Below, in pieces: positions 9,114 to 18,101 of a DNA stretch of 64,000 nucleotides; the first letter of the stretch is position 1; each line of letters begins with the position of its first letter. The stretch spans positions 423,890 through 487,889 of the forward strand of contig JABIXC010000007.1 in assembly GCA_018666775.1 (NCBI GenBank). Reading direction: 5' to 3'. The DNA comes from Rhodospirillales bacterium (GTDB lineage: Bacteria; Pseudomonadota; Alphaproteobacteria; SMXQ01). The position numbers were made by a program, and so were the translations under genes. The notes beneath the pieces are model-generated. The model worked only from the letters and a program-made list of their open reading frames with translations, was not told the DNA's origin and did no database searches.

Positions 9114-9785
9114 ATGATCATCATCGCCATAGACGGCCCTGCCGCCGGGGGCAAAGGCACTCTGTCAGCACGGATCGCCACCCATTTAGGGTATGGCCGT
9201 CTGGATTCTGGAAAATTGTATCGAGCAACGGCCGCCTATCTGATGGAAAATGGCCAAAACCCTGACGATGTTGAAGCGGCAACCCATGGGGCAAGACAGA
9301 TTTCGGCCAAAGACCTTGAAAACCCGGCGCTGGTTGAAGACCCGGTCGCTTTGGTCGCCGCCAAAATTGCCGCATATGGCCCGGTTCGGGCCGAATTGCT
9401 GAAATTTCAACAAGATTTTGCCAAAAACCCCGAAATATCCGGGTCCCCTGCCCCAGGGGCGGTCATTGATGGCCGCGATATCGGCACCGTTGTCTGCCCA
9501 GAGGCCGATGTTAAATTATTTGTCACCGCAGATCTGGAGGTCCGTGCAGCGCGGCGGCTTAAAGAGTTGCGGGATAGGGGTGAGGGCAGTATAAAGGCCG
9601 ACGTTTTGCAGGATATGCGTGTGCGTGATGCGCGCGACATGGAGCGATCCGAATCACCGTTGAGACAGGCGGCGGATGCTCACTTGCTGGACACTACGGG
9701 ACTGAACGCGGATCAGGCCTTCGAAGCCGCCCTTAAGATCATCACATCGATCATTGGGGTTGGCGGCAGAAAGTCAGACGCGTAA
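9114..9785 (+). CDS. cmk: Cytidylate kinase
   Basis: Phosphorylates CMP and dCMP. The protein begins MIIIAIDGPAAGGKGTLSAR, in which the P-loop reads GPAAGGKGT, and continues with LDSGKLYRA. The conserved substrate segment IDGRDIGTVVCPEADVKLFV and the lid RDARDMERSESPL follow. At 223 residues it has family length. ATG 9114 is chosen because the protein then begins directly with the core beta strand; the longer upstream frame overlaps aroA. It is followed by rpsA, the standard order. Confidence 0.95.
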   Translation: MIIIAIDGPAAGGKGTLSARIATHLGYGRLDSGKLYRATAAYLMENGQNPDDVEAATHGARQISAKDLENPALVEDPVALVAAKIAAYGPVRAELLKFQQDFAKNPEISGSPAPGAVIDGRDIGTVVCPEADVKLFVTADLEVRAARRLKELRDRGEGSIKADVLQDMRVRDARDMERSESPLRQAADAHLLDTTGLNADQAFEAALKIITSIIGVGGRKSDA

Positions 9786-9936
9786 AGCCCTTGCGGACAC
9801 AATCAAGAACCGCGATTTGCGTACCCTCCCTTGCGGGAGGTTCCTTGCTTTGCAGGGAAACAGGCCGCCCCCTCCAAATTGGGAAGCGCCATTGGGGCGC
9901 GGGGCCGCCGCGAAAAGGAAAAAAGGTAGAGAACAT
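9786..9936 (+). promoter_or_regulatory. Structured leader of rpsA
   Basis: The 151 bases before rpsA contain two compact hairpins. CCTCCC (9825-9830) pairs with GGGAGG (9835-9840) around a TTGC loop, and GCGCC (9886-9890) pairs with GGCGC (9896-9900). S1 autoregulates its own mRNA in enterobacteria through a structured leader. Whether this leader acts likewise is inference. Confidence 0.4.
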
Positions 9937-11772
9937 ATGTCAGATCAAAGCGCCGGACAGGCAGAAGCCTATTCGACTGGCGAAAACTTTTCAGAATTAT
10001 TGGAAGAATCCCTCATCAATGGTGGCCCCGCCGAAGGCAATGTCCTTAAGGGCAACGTCATCGCCGTGGAAAACGACATGGCAATTATCGATGTCGGCCT
10101 TAAATCTGCAGGCAGGGTTCCGCTTAAGGAATTTGCAGCGCCCGGTCAAAAGTCCGAGCTCAAGCCCGGAGATGAAGTAGAAGTCCTTCTGGAACGATAC
10201 GAAGACCGCAACGGAGAAGCCGTTCTCAGCCGGGAAAAAGCCCGTCGCGAAGAATCGTGGATCTTGCTGGAAAAAGCACATCTGGATAGCGAACGGGTTC
10301 AGGGAACCATCTTTGGCCGGGTCAAAGGCGGATTTACCGTCGACCTTTCTGGTGCCATCGCCTTCCTGCCTGGCTCCCAAGTTGATATCCGGCCCATCCG
10401 CGATATCAGCCACCTTATGGGCACCCCCCAGGAATTTCAGATTCTCAAGATGGATCGTTCACGCGGCAACATTGTCGTGTCGCGACGTGCCGTGTTGGAA
10501 GAATCCCGCGCCGAAGCCCGCACAGAACTGATTGCCAACCTCAAGGAAGGCCAGGTTCTCGAAGGCATGGTCAAGAACATCACCGATTACGGTGCGTTCA
10601 TTGATCTGGGCGGTGTTGATGGCTTGCTTCACATCACCGATATTTCATGGCGTCGTGTCAATCACCCGTCTGAAGTTCTGACTGTTGGCGATACCATCAA
10701 GGTTCAGATTATCCGTTTCAATCCTGAAAACCAGCGCATCAGCCTCGGCATGAAGCAACTGGAAACTGATCCATGGGAAGGCATCGAGCAGAAATATCCC
10801 GTGGGCACCAAGTTTACAGGCCGGATCACCAACATTACCGATTACGGCGCCTTCGTCGAACTGGAACCAGGCGTCGAAGCGCTTATCCATGTTTCGGAAA
10901 TGAGCTGGACCAAGAAAAATGTCCATCCGGGCAAGATCGTCTCCACCTCTCAGGAAGTGGAAGTTATGGTTTTGGATGTCGACCCGCAAAAGCGTCGCAT
11001 CTCTCTCGGTCTCAAGCAATGTTCAGAAAATCCATGGCAGGACTTTTCCGAACAGTTCAAGCCTGGCCTTGAACTTGAGGGTGAAATTAAAAATATCACC
11101 GAATTTGGCCTGTTCGTTGGCCTGCCCGGTGATATTGACGGCATGATCCATTTGTCTGACGTTGACTGGAACCGCTCTGGCGAAGAAGTGCTCGCCGATT
11201 TCAACAAGGGCGATATCATTAAGGTCAAGGTTCTGGATATTGACATCGAAAAGGAACGGATCAGTCTTGGCATCAAGCAGCTGACCGAAGATCCCTTTGA
11301 AGGCCGTGCCGATGAACTGAAAAAAGGCGCTGTCGTCACGTGTACGGTCAAGGCCGTCACTGACAATGGTCTGGAAGTTGATGTGGATGGTACCCAGGGC
11401 TTTATTCGCCGAGGCGATTTGGCAAGGGACCGTTCCGAACAACGCCCTGATCGTTTTGCCGTTGGTGAAAAAGTCGATGCGCAGATTTCCAATGTTGATC
11501 GCTCAACGCGGAAACTGACCCTATCCATCAAAGTTCGTGAAGTCAGGGAAGAAAAAGAAGCCATGGCCCAGTTCGGATCTTCAGATTCCGGTGCCAGCCT
11601 TGGCGACATCCTTGGTGCCGCAATCAGCAAAGCGAACGAAGCCCGCGGCGACGCAGGGGATGATGAAACTGCAGATGACGTTGTGGAAGAAGCTGTCGAA
11701 GAAGTTGTCGAAGCTGAACCCGCAAAAGCAGATGCAGAAGCAGAAGCAGATAAGCCCGGGAAAGAAGACTAA
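9937..11772 (+). CDS. rpsA: 30S ribosomal protein S1
   Basis: Binds mRNA on the 30S subunit and helps start translation. Six S1 (OB-fold) domains can be followed, the best conserved having the forms GMVKNITDYGAFIDLGGVDG and GRITNITDYGAFVELEPGVE, each followed by a DxxxxRISLG strand. The start is taken as ATG 9937 (MSDQSAGQAEAYSTGENFSE); the longer frame upstream runs through the leader. At 611 residues it is somewhat long because of an acidic tail rich in Glu, Ala and Val (last ~40 residues). Confidence 0.96.
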   Translation: MSDQSAGQAEAYSTGENFSELLEESLINGGPAEGNVLKGNVIAVENDMAIIDVGLKSAGRVPLKEFAAPGQKSELKPGDEVEVLLERYEDRNGEAVLSREKARREESWILLEKAHLDSERVQGTIFGRVKGGFTVDLSGAIAFLPGSQVDIRPIRDISHLMGTPQEFQILKMDRSRGNIVVSRRAVLEESRAEARTELIANLKEGQVLEGMVKNITDYGAFIDLGGVDGLLHITDISWRRVNHPSEVLTVGDTIKVQIIRFNPENQRISLGMKQLETDPWEGIEQKYPVGTKFTGRITNITDYGAFVELEPGVEALIHVSEMSWTKKNVHPGKIVSTSQEVEVMVLDVDPQKRRISLGLKQCSENPWQDFSEQFKPGLELEGEIKNITEFGLFVGLPGDIDGMIHLSDVDWNRSGEEVLADFNKGDIIKVKVLDIDIEKERISLGIKQLTEDPFEGRADELKKGAVVTCTVKAVTDNGLEVDVDGTQGFIRRGDLARDRSEQRPDRFAVGEKVDAQISNVDRSTRKLTLSIKVREVREEKEAMAQFGSSDSGASLGDILGAAISKANEARGDAGDDETADDVVEEAVEEVVEAEPAKADAEAEADKPGKED

Positions 11773-11817
11773 TTCCCTGAGCGGAGTCACCTTATGAAAG
11801 AGGACGATTAAAAACCC

Positions 11818-12723
11818 ATGTCCTTCGATTCCGATATCGCGATTGATCGCAGGCGGACCAGGCGTCACCTTAAATGGTGGCGTCTGGTTTCCGTTATCGC
11901 CATCACCGCACTTTTAATTGTCGCTTTTGCTGAAAACAGCAACGTGTTTACCCGCAGCCATATTGCCCGAATTTCCGTTTCCGGGATCATTGTCGAAAGC
12001 CAGTTCCGGGCACGGACGTTGCGCCGGATCGCGGCCAATAAAAAAATTAAAGCATTGATTGTCCATATCAACAGTCCCGGCGGGACTGTGGTTGGCGGGG
12101 AATCGCTGTATCTAGATCTGCGTGCAGTGGCCGCCAAAAAACCTGTGATCGCCGTCATGGGGACCCTTGCCGCATCGGGGGGCTACATGGCAGCCCTTGG
12201 GGCCGATCATATCCTTGCCCGTGAAGGAACCGTCACCGGCTCTATCGGCGTGATCTTGCAAAGCACCGACGTCACGGGGCTGCTTGGCAAACTGGGCATC
12301 AAGGCAGAAGCCATCAAATCTGCCCCCCTTAAAGCTGTCCCATCCCCGTTTGAGCCTCTGACCCAAAAAGGCCGTATTGCCGCGCGCACCGTCGTGATGG
12401 ACATGTATGGTCAATTTGTGGGCATGGTGGCAAAAAGGCGCGACATGAGCCTGGTAAAGGCCCGAAAACTTGCTGATGGGCGTATTTTCACTGGTCGCCA
12501 AGCCTTAAAACTGGGCCTGATCGATGGCATTGGGGGTGAAACCCAAGCCCGGATTTGGCTGACAAAATCCCGTGATTTGGCCGCGAAACTTCCACTTAAA
12601 GATGTTAGAACGACGCGAGAAAGTGATGGGCCCTTCGATTTCTTCCGGCAAATGATGGGAAAAACATTGTTTTCTGAAAGACTTACACTTGACGGGCTGA
12701 TTTCACTTTGGCAACCTGAGTGA
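11818..12723 (+). CDS. sppA: Signal peptide peptidase SppA (S49 family)
   Basis: Membrane-anchored serine protease that degrades cleaved signal peptides. Residues ~20-38 form an N-terminal membrane anchor after a basic stretch (RRRTRRHLKWWR). The core shows VHINSPGGTVVGGESLY, then AASGGYMAALGAD with the nucleophilic Ser, and GSIGVILQ. The general-base lysine is in the IKSAPLKAVPSPFEPLT region. It is the short (~300-residue) single-domain form common in alphaproteobacteria, between rpsA and ihfB as expected. Confidence 0.93.
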   Translation: MSFDSDIAIDRRRTRRHLKWWRLVSVIAITALLIVAFAENSNVFTRSHIARISVSGIIVESQFRARTLRRIAANKKIKALIVHINSPGGTVVGGESLYLDLRAVAAKKPVIAVMGTLAASGGYMAALGADHILAREGTVTGSIGVILQSTDVTGLLGKLGIKAEAIKSAPLKAVPSPFEPLTQKGRIAARTVVMDMYGQFVGMVAKRRDMSLVKARKLADGRIFTGRQALKLGLIDGIGGETQARIWLTKSRDLAAKLPLKDVRTTRESDGPFDFFRQMMGKTLFSERLTLDGLISLWQPE

Positions 12724-12790
12724 TATACATTCTATTAAATCACGAATTTCTGAAAATTTTGGCCAAAGGCCATAAGGCAGAGAGAATGCC

Positions 12791-13072
12791 ATGACCAAAT
12801 CTGAACTTATCCTGCGTCTCGCTGAGAAAAATCCGCACCTCTACCACAGAGATGTGGAACGTATTGTCACGGCTATTTTTGATGAAATCAGCACGGCCCT
12901 TTCGCGTGGCGATCGGGTGGAGCTTCGTGGCTTCGGGGCATTTTCGGTCAAAAATCGTGATGCCCGTACCGGTCGCAACCCCAGGACGGGTGAATCGGTT
13001 CAGGTCGCAGAAAAGCATGTTCCGTTCTTTAAAACCGGAAAGCTTCTTCGCGAGCGCCTGAACGCGCGCTAA
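12791..13072 (+). CDS. ihfB: Integration host factor subunit beta
   Basis: Small DNA-bending protein; with IhfA it makes sharp bends in DNA for recombination, replication and sigma-54 promoters (rpoN is nearby). The 93-residue sequence has the HU/IHF core [25 protein letters not shown], including the arm Pro that intercalates in DNA, and the [13 protein letters not shown]-terminal helix. ATG 12791 follows GAGAATGCC. Its position after rpsA and sppA is standard. Confidence 0.96.
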   Translation: MTKSELILRLAEKNPHLYHRDVERIVTAIFDEISTALSRGDRVELRGFGAFSVKNRDARTGRNPRTGESVQVAEKHVPFFKTGKLLRERLNAR

Positions 13073-13145
13073 CGCCTGACCTGACAGTTTCGCGCTCTGG
13101 CAACCTGCTATTCATCTCTTGGACAATCAAGGTGAGGATTAAACC

Positions 13146-13535
13146 GTGCGCCTCTTGTTCTGGCTTCTTGCCATTCCCTGCCTTGCCCTTGGGGGGGCTT
13201 TTGCCGCCGTTAACGTGGCACCCCTGACCTTGCGCATATGGCCGCTGCCCTTTGAGGTGACGGTGCCTATCTATGGCGCTGTTCTTGGTGCTTTTTTCTC
13301 AGGATGCGCCATTACGGCACTTTATTACTGGATTTCCGGGGTTCCGGGGTGGTTTGCCCGCAGGCGCGGCCAAAAACGCGAGCGTGAACTGGAAGCAGAA
13401 ACCCAACGGTTACAAACCCGTTTGAGCGAAATTGAACAAACGGGCCATGGCCACCCGGTGGGCATGGGCAATGAATTTAGCCCCACACCCCAACCAGGCC
13501 GCATCCGTCGTCTGCTTGCGTCAGGGAACGAATAA
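13146..13535 (+). CDS. LapA domain-containing membrane protein (DUF1049)
   Basis: A 129-residue inner-membrane protein with two N-terminal helices (about residues 2-22 and 38-62), the FAAVNVAPLTLRIWPLPFEV loop between them, then a basic, coiled-coil-like segment (RRRGQKRERELEAETQRLQTRL). This matches the LapA/DUF1049 family (LPS assembly protein A in enterobacteria). GTG 13146 has GAGGAT upstream. Alphaproteobacteria commonly carry it between ihfB and pyrF or trpF. Whether it controls LPS levels here is inference. Confidence 0.8.
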   Translation: MRLLFWLLAIPCLALGGAFAAVNVAPLTLRIWPLPFEVTVPIYGAVLGAFFSGCAITALYYWISGVPGWFARRRGQKRERELEAETQRLQTRLSEIEQTGHGHPVGMGNEFSPTPQPGRIRRLLASGNE

Positions 13536-13643
13536 CCCACAAATAGCCCACCAATATTCTAAATGTCGGGTTTTGGTTGTCTTAACCCCGTATAAGGCTA
13601 TAAATCGGCCCCAATTTTACTGATTTGATTCCAGGCTTGAGCC

Positions 13644-14414
13644 ATGACCCAAAACCCATCCCATACCGTGCGCCCCGGTTCCATCAGGGACCGTATCTTC
13701 TGTGCCATTGATACCCCGGATATCGATCGCGCGCGCGCGATGGCAAAATCGCTCTCTGGTGCCATCGGGGGCATCAAACTGGGGCTGGAATTTTTCACAG
13801 CCAACGGCCCCGATGGCGTGCGCCGGGTGATGGATGAAGCGCCAGATGCCGCGCTGTTTCTGGACCTGAAATTTCATGACATTCCCAACACCGTGGCCGC
13901 TGCCATGCGATCCGCCGCAGTGCTTGGGCCAGCGATTATCAATGTCCATGGCTTTGGTGGCCGGGCCATGCTGGAAGCCGCATACAAGGGTGCCGAAGAA
14001 GGTGCTGCCGATGCCGGCCACCCACGACCAAAGGTGATTGCCGTCACCGTCCTGACATCGCTGGACCAAACCGACCTTGAAGCCATGAACATTGCAGGCA
14101 CGGTCGAAGATCAGGTGGAGGCTCTGGCACGAACCATTGCTGCGTGCGGATTGGACGGCGTGGTGTGTTCGGCACTGGAAATTGCCAGTTTACGTGCAGC
14201 CCTTGGGCCTGATTTTATTCTGGTCACCCCGGGCATCCGCCCAAAAGGCGCAGATATAGGGGATCAAAAACGCATCATGACACCGACAGACGCCATCAAA
14301 GCCGGTTCTGATTATCTGGTGATTGGCCGCCCCATTACCGCGGCCCCAGATCCCGCCGCAGCCGCCCAAAAAATTGTCGAAGACATTGAAAATGGAGATC
14401 ACGCCCAATCATGA
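13644..14414 (+). CDS. pyrF: Orotidine 5'-phosphate decarboxylase
   Basis: Last step of UMP synthesis. The catalytic Asp-Lys-Asp array is clear in FLDLKFHDIPNTVAAAMRSA. The phosphate-binding end carries VTPGIRPKGADIGDQKRIMTP and YLVIGRPIT. At 256 residues it has normal length for the bacterial group I enzyme. The stop overlaps the trpF start by 4 bases (ATGA), so the two are translationally coupled. Confidence 0.96.
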   Translation: MTQNPSHTVRPGSIRDRIFCAIDTPDIDRARAMAKSLSGAIGGIKLGLEFFTANGPDGVRRVMDEAPDAALFLDLKFHDIPNTVAAAMRSAAVLGPAIINVHGFGGRAMLEAAYKGAEEGAADAGHPRPKVIAVTVLTSLDQTDLEAMNIAGTVEDQVEALARTIAACGLDGVVCSALEIASLRAALGPDFILVTPGIRPKGADIGDQKRIMTPTDAIKAGSDYLVIGRPITAAPDPAAAAQKIVEDIENGDHAQS

Positions 14415-15058
14415 CCATTGCTGTCAAAATTTGCGGAGTTAATTCGAAGGTCGCCATGACGGCGGCAATTTATGGGGGTGCTGCCCTGGTTGGGTTAATG
14501 TTTTACCCGCCATCACCCCGGTTTCTTTCCCTGGAACTAGCCGCCGAACTTTCTGCCATGGTCCCGAAAGGCACATGGCGGGTTGGCGTCTTTGTCGATG
14601 CCGATGATGACACCATTGCCAAAACCCTGAAAGCAGCCCCCTTTGATATGTTGCAATTTCATGGTGATGAAAGCCCTGAACGGGTAGCCGAGGCAAAAGC
14701 GCGGTTTGGCCTTCCTGTCATCAAGGCCATTAAAATTGCCACTTCTGACGACATTGCATCGGCAAAAGCATTCGATGCGGTTGCTGATTATCTTTTGTTC
14801 GATGCCTTGGCCCCCGCAGAAGACAAAGATGCCTTACCCGGCGGCAATGCCCTGAAATTTGACTGGCGCCTTTTAAAAGGGACCACCTGGAACCATCCAT
14901 GGATGTTGTCGGGGGGTCTGGATGCCAATAATCTGGCCCAGGCCATTGAAACCGCCGGGGCGCTGGCCGTTGATGTATCATCTGGTGTCGAAACCGGGCC
15001 CGGACAGAAAGATCCCGTATTGATCCAGTCTTTTCTGGAAGCCGCATCACAATTGTAA
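14411..15058 (+). CDS. trpF: Phosphoribosylanthranilate isomerase
   Basis: Amadori rearrangement in tryptophan synthesis. A (beta/alpha)8 protein of 215 residues with VKICGVNSKVAMTAA at the N-terminus (catalytic Cys), then VGVFVDADDDTI, LQFHGDESPERV and LSGGLDANNLAQAI, and near the end VDVSSGVETGPGQKD. It is coupled to pyrF upstream and followed 27 bp later by trpB, so trpF, trpB and trpA form one unit. trpD, trpC and trpE are not in the window. Confidence 0.96.
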   Translation: MTIAVKICGVNSKVAMTAAIYGGAALVGLMFYPPSPRFLSLELAAELSAMVPKGTWRVGVFVDADDDTIAKTLKAAPFDMLQFHGDESPERVAEAKARFGLPVIKAIKIATSDDIASAKAFDAVADYLLFDALAPAEDKDALPGGNALKFDWRLLKGTTWNHPWMLSGGLDANNLAQAIETAGALAVDVSSGVETGPGQKDPVLIQSFLEAASQL

Positions 15059-15085
15059 TGGGCATCAAACACCCAATACCCTAAA

Positions 15086-16309
15086 ATGAGCCCGATTATG
15101 AACACCACAAATATCTATGGTTCCGGCCCCGATGAAGCGGGCCATTTTGATAGTTTTGGCGGCCGGTTTGTCGCTGAAACCCTGATGCCGCTTATCCTTG
15201 ATCTGGAAAAGGCATGGATTGAGTCAAAAAATGATCCTGCCTTCGCTGTGGAACTCGATGATTTCCTCAACAATTATGCCGGCCGGCCATCGCCGCTTTA
15301 TTTTGCCGAACGCCTGACCAAGCATTTGGGCGGGGCAAAGATTTATTTTAAGCGCGATGAGCTTAACCACACCGGGTCTCATAAGATCAACAATTGTTTG
15401 GGCCAAATTCTTTTGGCCCGGCGCATGGGCAAAACCCGCATCATTGCCGAAACTGGTGCCGGTCAGCATGGCGTGGCCACGGCCACGGTCTGTGCCCGGT
15501 TTGGCCTGAGCTGCACCATTTATATGGGCGAAACCGATATCAAACGCCAACAACCTAATGTCTTTCGCATGAAACTGTTGGGTGCCGAAGTGATCCCGGT
15601 GACGTCGGGTTCCCAAACCCTTAAAGATGCCATGAACGAAGCGCTGCGCGATTGGGTCGCCAATGTCGAAAACACCTATTACCTGATCGGTACCGCCGCC
15701 GGGCCGCACCCCTATCCGGCCATGGTCCGGGATTTCCAATCCATCATCGGGCGCGAAACCCGCATCCAGATGCAAGCCGCCGAAGGCCGCCTGCCCGATT
15801 CTCTGGTCGCGTGCATCGGTGGCGGATCAAACGCCATCGGCCTGTTCCACACGTTTCTGGACACCCCCGAAATTGACATGTTTGCCGTTGAAGCCGCAGG
15901 CAATGGCATTGAAACCGGCAAGCATGCCGCCTCTATCAGTGCCGGATCGCCGGGGGTTCTCCATGGCAACCGCACTTATCTTTTGCAAGATGATGATGGC
16001 CAGATCACAGAGGCACACTCTATTTCTGCAGGGCTCGATTACCCCGGCATTGGCCCGGAACACGCATGGCTGCACGATCAGGGGCGGGTCAATTATGTGT
16101 CCGCCACCGATAAGGAAGCCCTGGCTGCGTTCAAACTATGCTCGCAGTTGGAAGGCATTATTCCGGCCCTTGAGCCCGCCCATGCACTCGCCCACGTCAT
16201 CCGCATGGCGCCATCGCTTCCATCTGATCATCTTTTGGTCATGAACCTGTGTGGGCGCGGCGACAAGGATGTGTTTACCGTCTCTGACCTTCTTGAGGAA
16301 TCACTGTGA
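15086..16309 (+). CDS. trpB: Tryptophan synthase beta chain
   Basis: PLP enzyme that condenses indole with serine. The PLP-lysine motif is in [19 protein letters not shown], followed by [14 protein letters not shown] and the phosphate-binding [12 protein letters not shown]. At 407 residues it is a standard TrpB1. ATG 15086 and ATG 15098 are both possible starts. The last codons overlap trpA (GTGA at 16306-16309), which fits equimolar alpha and beta subunit production. Confidence 0.97.
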   Translation: MSPIMNTTNIYGSGPDEAGHFDSFGGRFVAETLMPLILDLEKAWIESKNDPAFAVELDDFLNNYAGRPSPLYFAERLTKHLGGAKIYFKRDELNHTGSHKINNCLGQILLARRMGKTRIIAETGAGQHGVATATVCARFGLSCTIYMGETDIKRQQPNVFRMKLLGAEVIPVTSGSQTLKDAMNEALRDWVANVENTYYLIGTAAGPHPYPAMVRDFQSIIGRETRIQMQAAEGRLPDSLVACIGGGSNAIGLFHTFLDTPEIDMFAVEAAGNGIETGKHAASISAGSPGVLHGNRTYLLQDDDGQITEAHSISAGLDYPGIGPEHAWLHDQGRVNYVSATDKEALAAFKLCSQLEGIIPALEPAHALAHVIRMAPSLPSDHLLVMNLCGRGDKDVFTVSDLLEESL

Positions 16310-17154
16310 GCGCACCAATGAAGGACCGGATTGGTCAGCGGTTTAAAGCCTTGGCCGAAGAAGGCCGCGCGGGCCTTGTGACCTTCATCACGGCAGGGGA
16401 TCCAGATATGGAAACCTCAAACGCACTCTTGTCTGGGCTATCTGAGGCTGGGGCCGACCTGATCGAGCTGGGCATGCCCTTTTCTGATCCCATGGCCGAT
16501 GGCCCCGAGATTCAAGCCGCCAGTTTGCGCGCGCTAAAGGCTGGCCACAACATGATCAAGACCCTTGAAATGGTTCGCACGTTTCGCAAATCCGATGATG
16601 AAACGCCGATCATTCTTATGGGCTATTACAACCCTATCTATATTTACGGCAATGATCGCTTTTTAACCGATGCATTGGCTGCTGGCGTGGATGGGCTGAT
16701 CATTGTTGATCTGCCACCAGAAGAAGACGAAGAACTTTGCCTGCCATCCCTTAAAGCCAACATGCACTTCATCCGGCTGGCAACCCCCACCACCGATGAA
16801 AAGCGTATGACCCAGGTTTTGAAAAACACGTCAGGGTTCATCTATTATGTCTCTATCACCGGCATTACCGGCACCCGGATGGCCAATGCGGACGATGCGT
16901 GCGCGCGCGTTGAACAGCTGCGCACCGCCACCGATCTTCCCATTGCCATTGGTTTCGGCATCAAAACACCAGAACAAGCGGCCGCCATGGCCCGCATCGC
17001 TGATGCGACCGTGGTTGGCAGCGCCGTGGTAACCTGCATACGTGAAGGGCTTGACGATGAAGGGTCTGCAAAGCCAGAATTGATTGATAATACCCATGCT
17101 TTTGTATCAAAATTGGCGGACGGTGTTCGCAATGCCCGTGATAAACAGAAATAA
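16306..17154 (+). CDS. trpA: Tryptophan synthase alpha chain
   Basis: Cleaves indole-3-glycerol phosphate and channels indole to TrpB. TIM-barrel hallmarks are [30 protein letters not shown] (catalytic Glu), [14 protein letters not shown] (catalytic Asp) and [12 protein letters not shown]. At 282 residues it has normal length. The GTG start overlaps the trpB stop. accD begins 14 bp later. Confidence 0.97.
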   Translation: MSAPMKDRIGQRFKALAEEGRAGLVTFITAGDPDMETSNALLSGLSEAGADLIELGMPFSDPMADGPEIQAASLRALKAGHNMIKTLEMVRTFRKSDDETPIILMGYYNPIYIYGNDRFLTDALAAGVDGLIIVDLPPEEDEELCLPSLKANMHFIRLATPTTDEKRMTQVLKNTSGFIYYVSITGITGTRMANADDACARVEQLRTATDLPIAIGFGIKTPEQAAAMARIADATVVGSAVVTCIREGLDDEGSAKPELIDNTHAFVSKLADGVRNARDKQK

Positions 17155-17168
17155 TCCGGATCATTAAT

Positions 17169-18101
17169 ATGAATTGGCTTACAAATTTCGTCCGACCCAA
17201 AATCCGCGCGCTGGTTCGCAAGGAAAACGTGCCTGATAATCTCTGGCACAAATGTCCTTCTTGCGAACAAATGATCTTTCATCGCGAGCTGGCTTCCAGT
17301 CTTCATGTTTGTTCCCATTGCGGCCACCATATGCGGGTGACGGCGAAAGAACGCCTCGATATGGTGTTCGATCCCGACAGCTATCAAATCATCGAGCTTC
17401 AGAAAACCATTGATGACCCCCTGAAATTCAAGGACCAAAAACGGTATTCTGATCGGTTGAAAGAAAGCCGCAACAAGACCCAAGGCGACGATTCTATCTA
17501 TGTTGCCCACGGCAAAATCGGCGGCATGGGCGCGGTGGTTGCCGCATTCGATTTCCCATTTATGGGCGGCTCCATGGGGGTTGCCGTTGGCGAAGGTTTG
17601 ATCGCCGCTGCCAGACTTGCCGTGCTGCAAGAAGCACCGCTGATTGTGTTTCCGGCATCCGGTGGGGCGCGTATGCAAGAAGGCATTTTATCGCTGATGC
17701 AAATGCCCAGAACCACCGTGGCCGTAGAAGAAGTTCGCGAGGCGGGCCTGCCCTATATTGTTGTCCTGACAGACCCCACTACTGGCGGGGTTTCCGCAAG
17801 CTTTGCCATGTTAGGTGACATTTCCATTGCAGAACCCGGGGCCATCATTGGCTTTGCCGGATCGCGCGTGATCGAAAGCACCATCCGCGAAACCCTGCCC
17901 GAAGGATTCCAGCGCGCAGAATATCTTTTGGAACATGGCATGATCGATATGGTGGTTCACCGCCAGGACATGCATGACACCCTGGCCAGAATCATCGATC
18001 TTTTATGCAACCGCACACCTGCGGGTGATGTGGTGACCATGCCCGGCGCACCCGGAGGCAGGGATCGGCGTTCAAGCGGGAATGCTGTTCCTGGAAAATA
18101 G
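17169..18101 (+). CDS. accD: Acetyl-CoA carboxylase, carboxyltransferase subunit beta
   Basis: With AccA transfers the carboxyl group from biotin to acetyl-CoA, the first step of fatty acid synthesis. An N-terminal zinc ribbon is visible (WHKCPSCEQMIF and HVCSHCGHHMRV). The crotonase-like core has GGSMGVAVGEGLIAAA, FPASGGARMQEGILSLMQM and GGVSASFAMLGDI. At 310 residues it has family length. Its 3' end overlaps folC by 20 bases. The trpA-accD-folC order is common in proteobacteria. Confidence 0.96.
   Translation: MNWLTNFVRPKIRALVRKENVPDNLWHKCPSCEQMIFHRELASSLHVCSHCGHHMRVTAKERLDMVFDPDSYQIIELQKTIDDPLKFKDQKRYSDRLKESRNKTQGDDSIYVAHGKIGGMGAVVAAFDFPFMGGSMGVAVGEGLIAAARLAVLQEAPLIVFPASGGARMQEGILSLMQMPRTTVAVEEVREAGLPYIVVLTDPTTGGVSASFAMLGDISIAEPGAIIGFAGSRVIESTIRETLPEGFQRAEYLLEHGMIDMVVHRQDMHDTLARIIDLLCNRTPAGDVVTMPGAPGGRDRRSSGNAVPGK

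Noticed and set aside
10950..11630. A 226-codon frame opposite rpsA
   Set aside because: Ser/Arg-rich mirror of the S1 repeats; the periodicity comes from rpsA.
11794..11811. A five-codon ORF (MKEDD) just before sppA as a leader peptide
   Set aside because: Too short to distinguish from chance and without attenuator structure around it.
16845..17678. A 277-codon frame on the minus strand across trpA and accD
   Set aside because: It overlaps two well-supported genes on the other strand and has no known motif.
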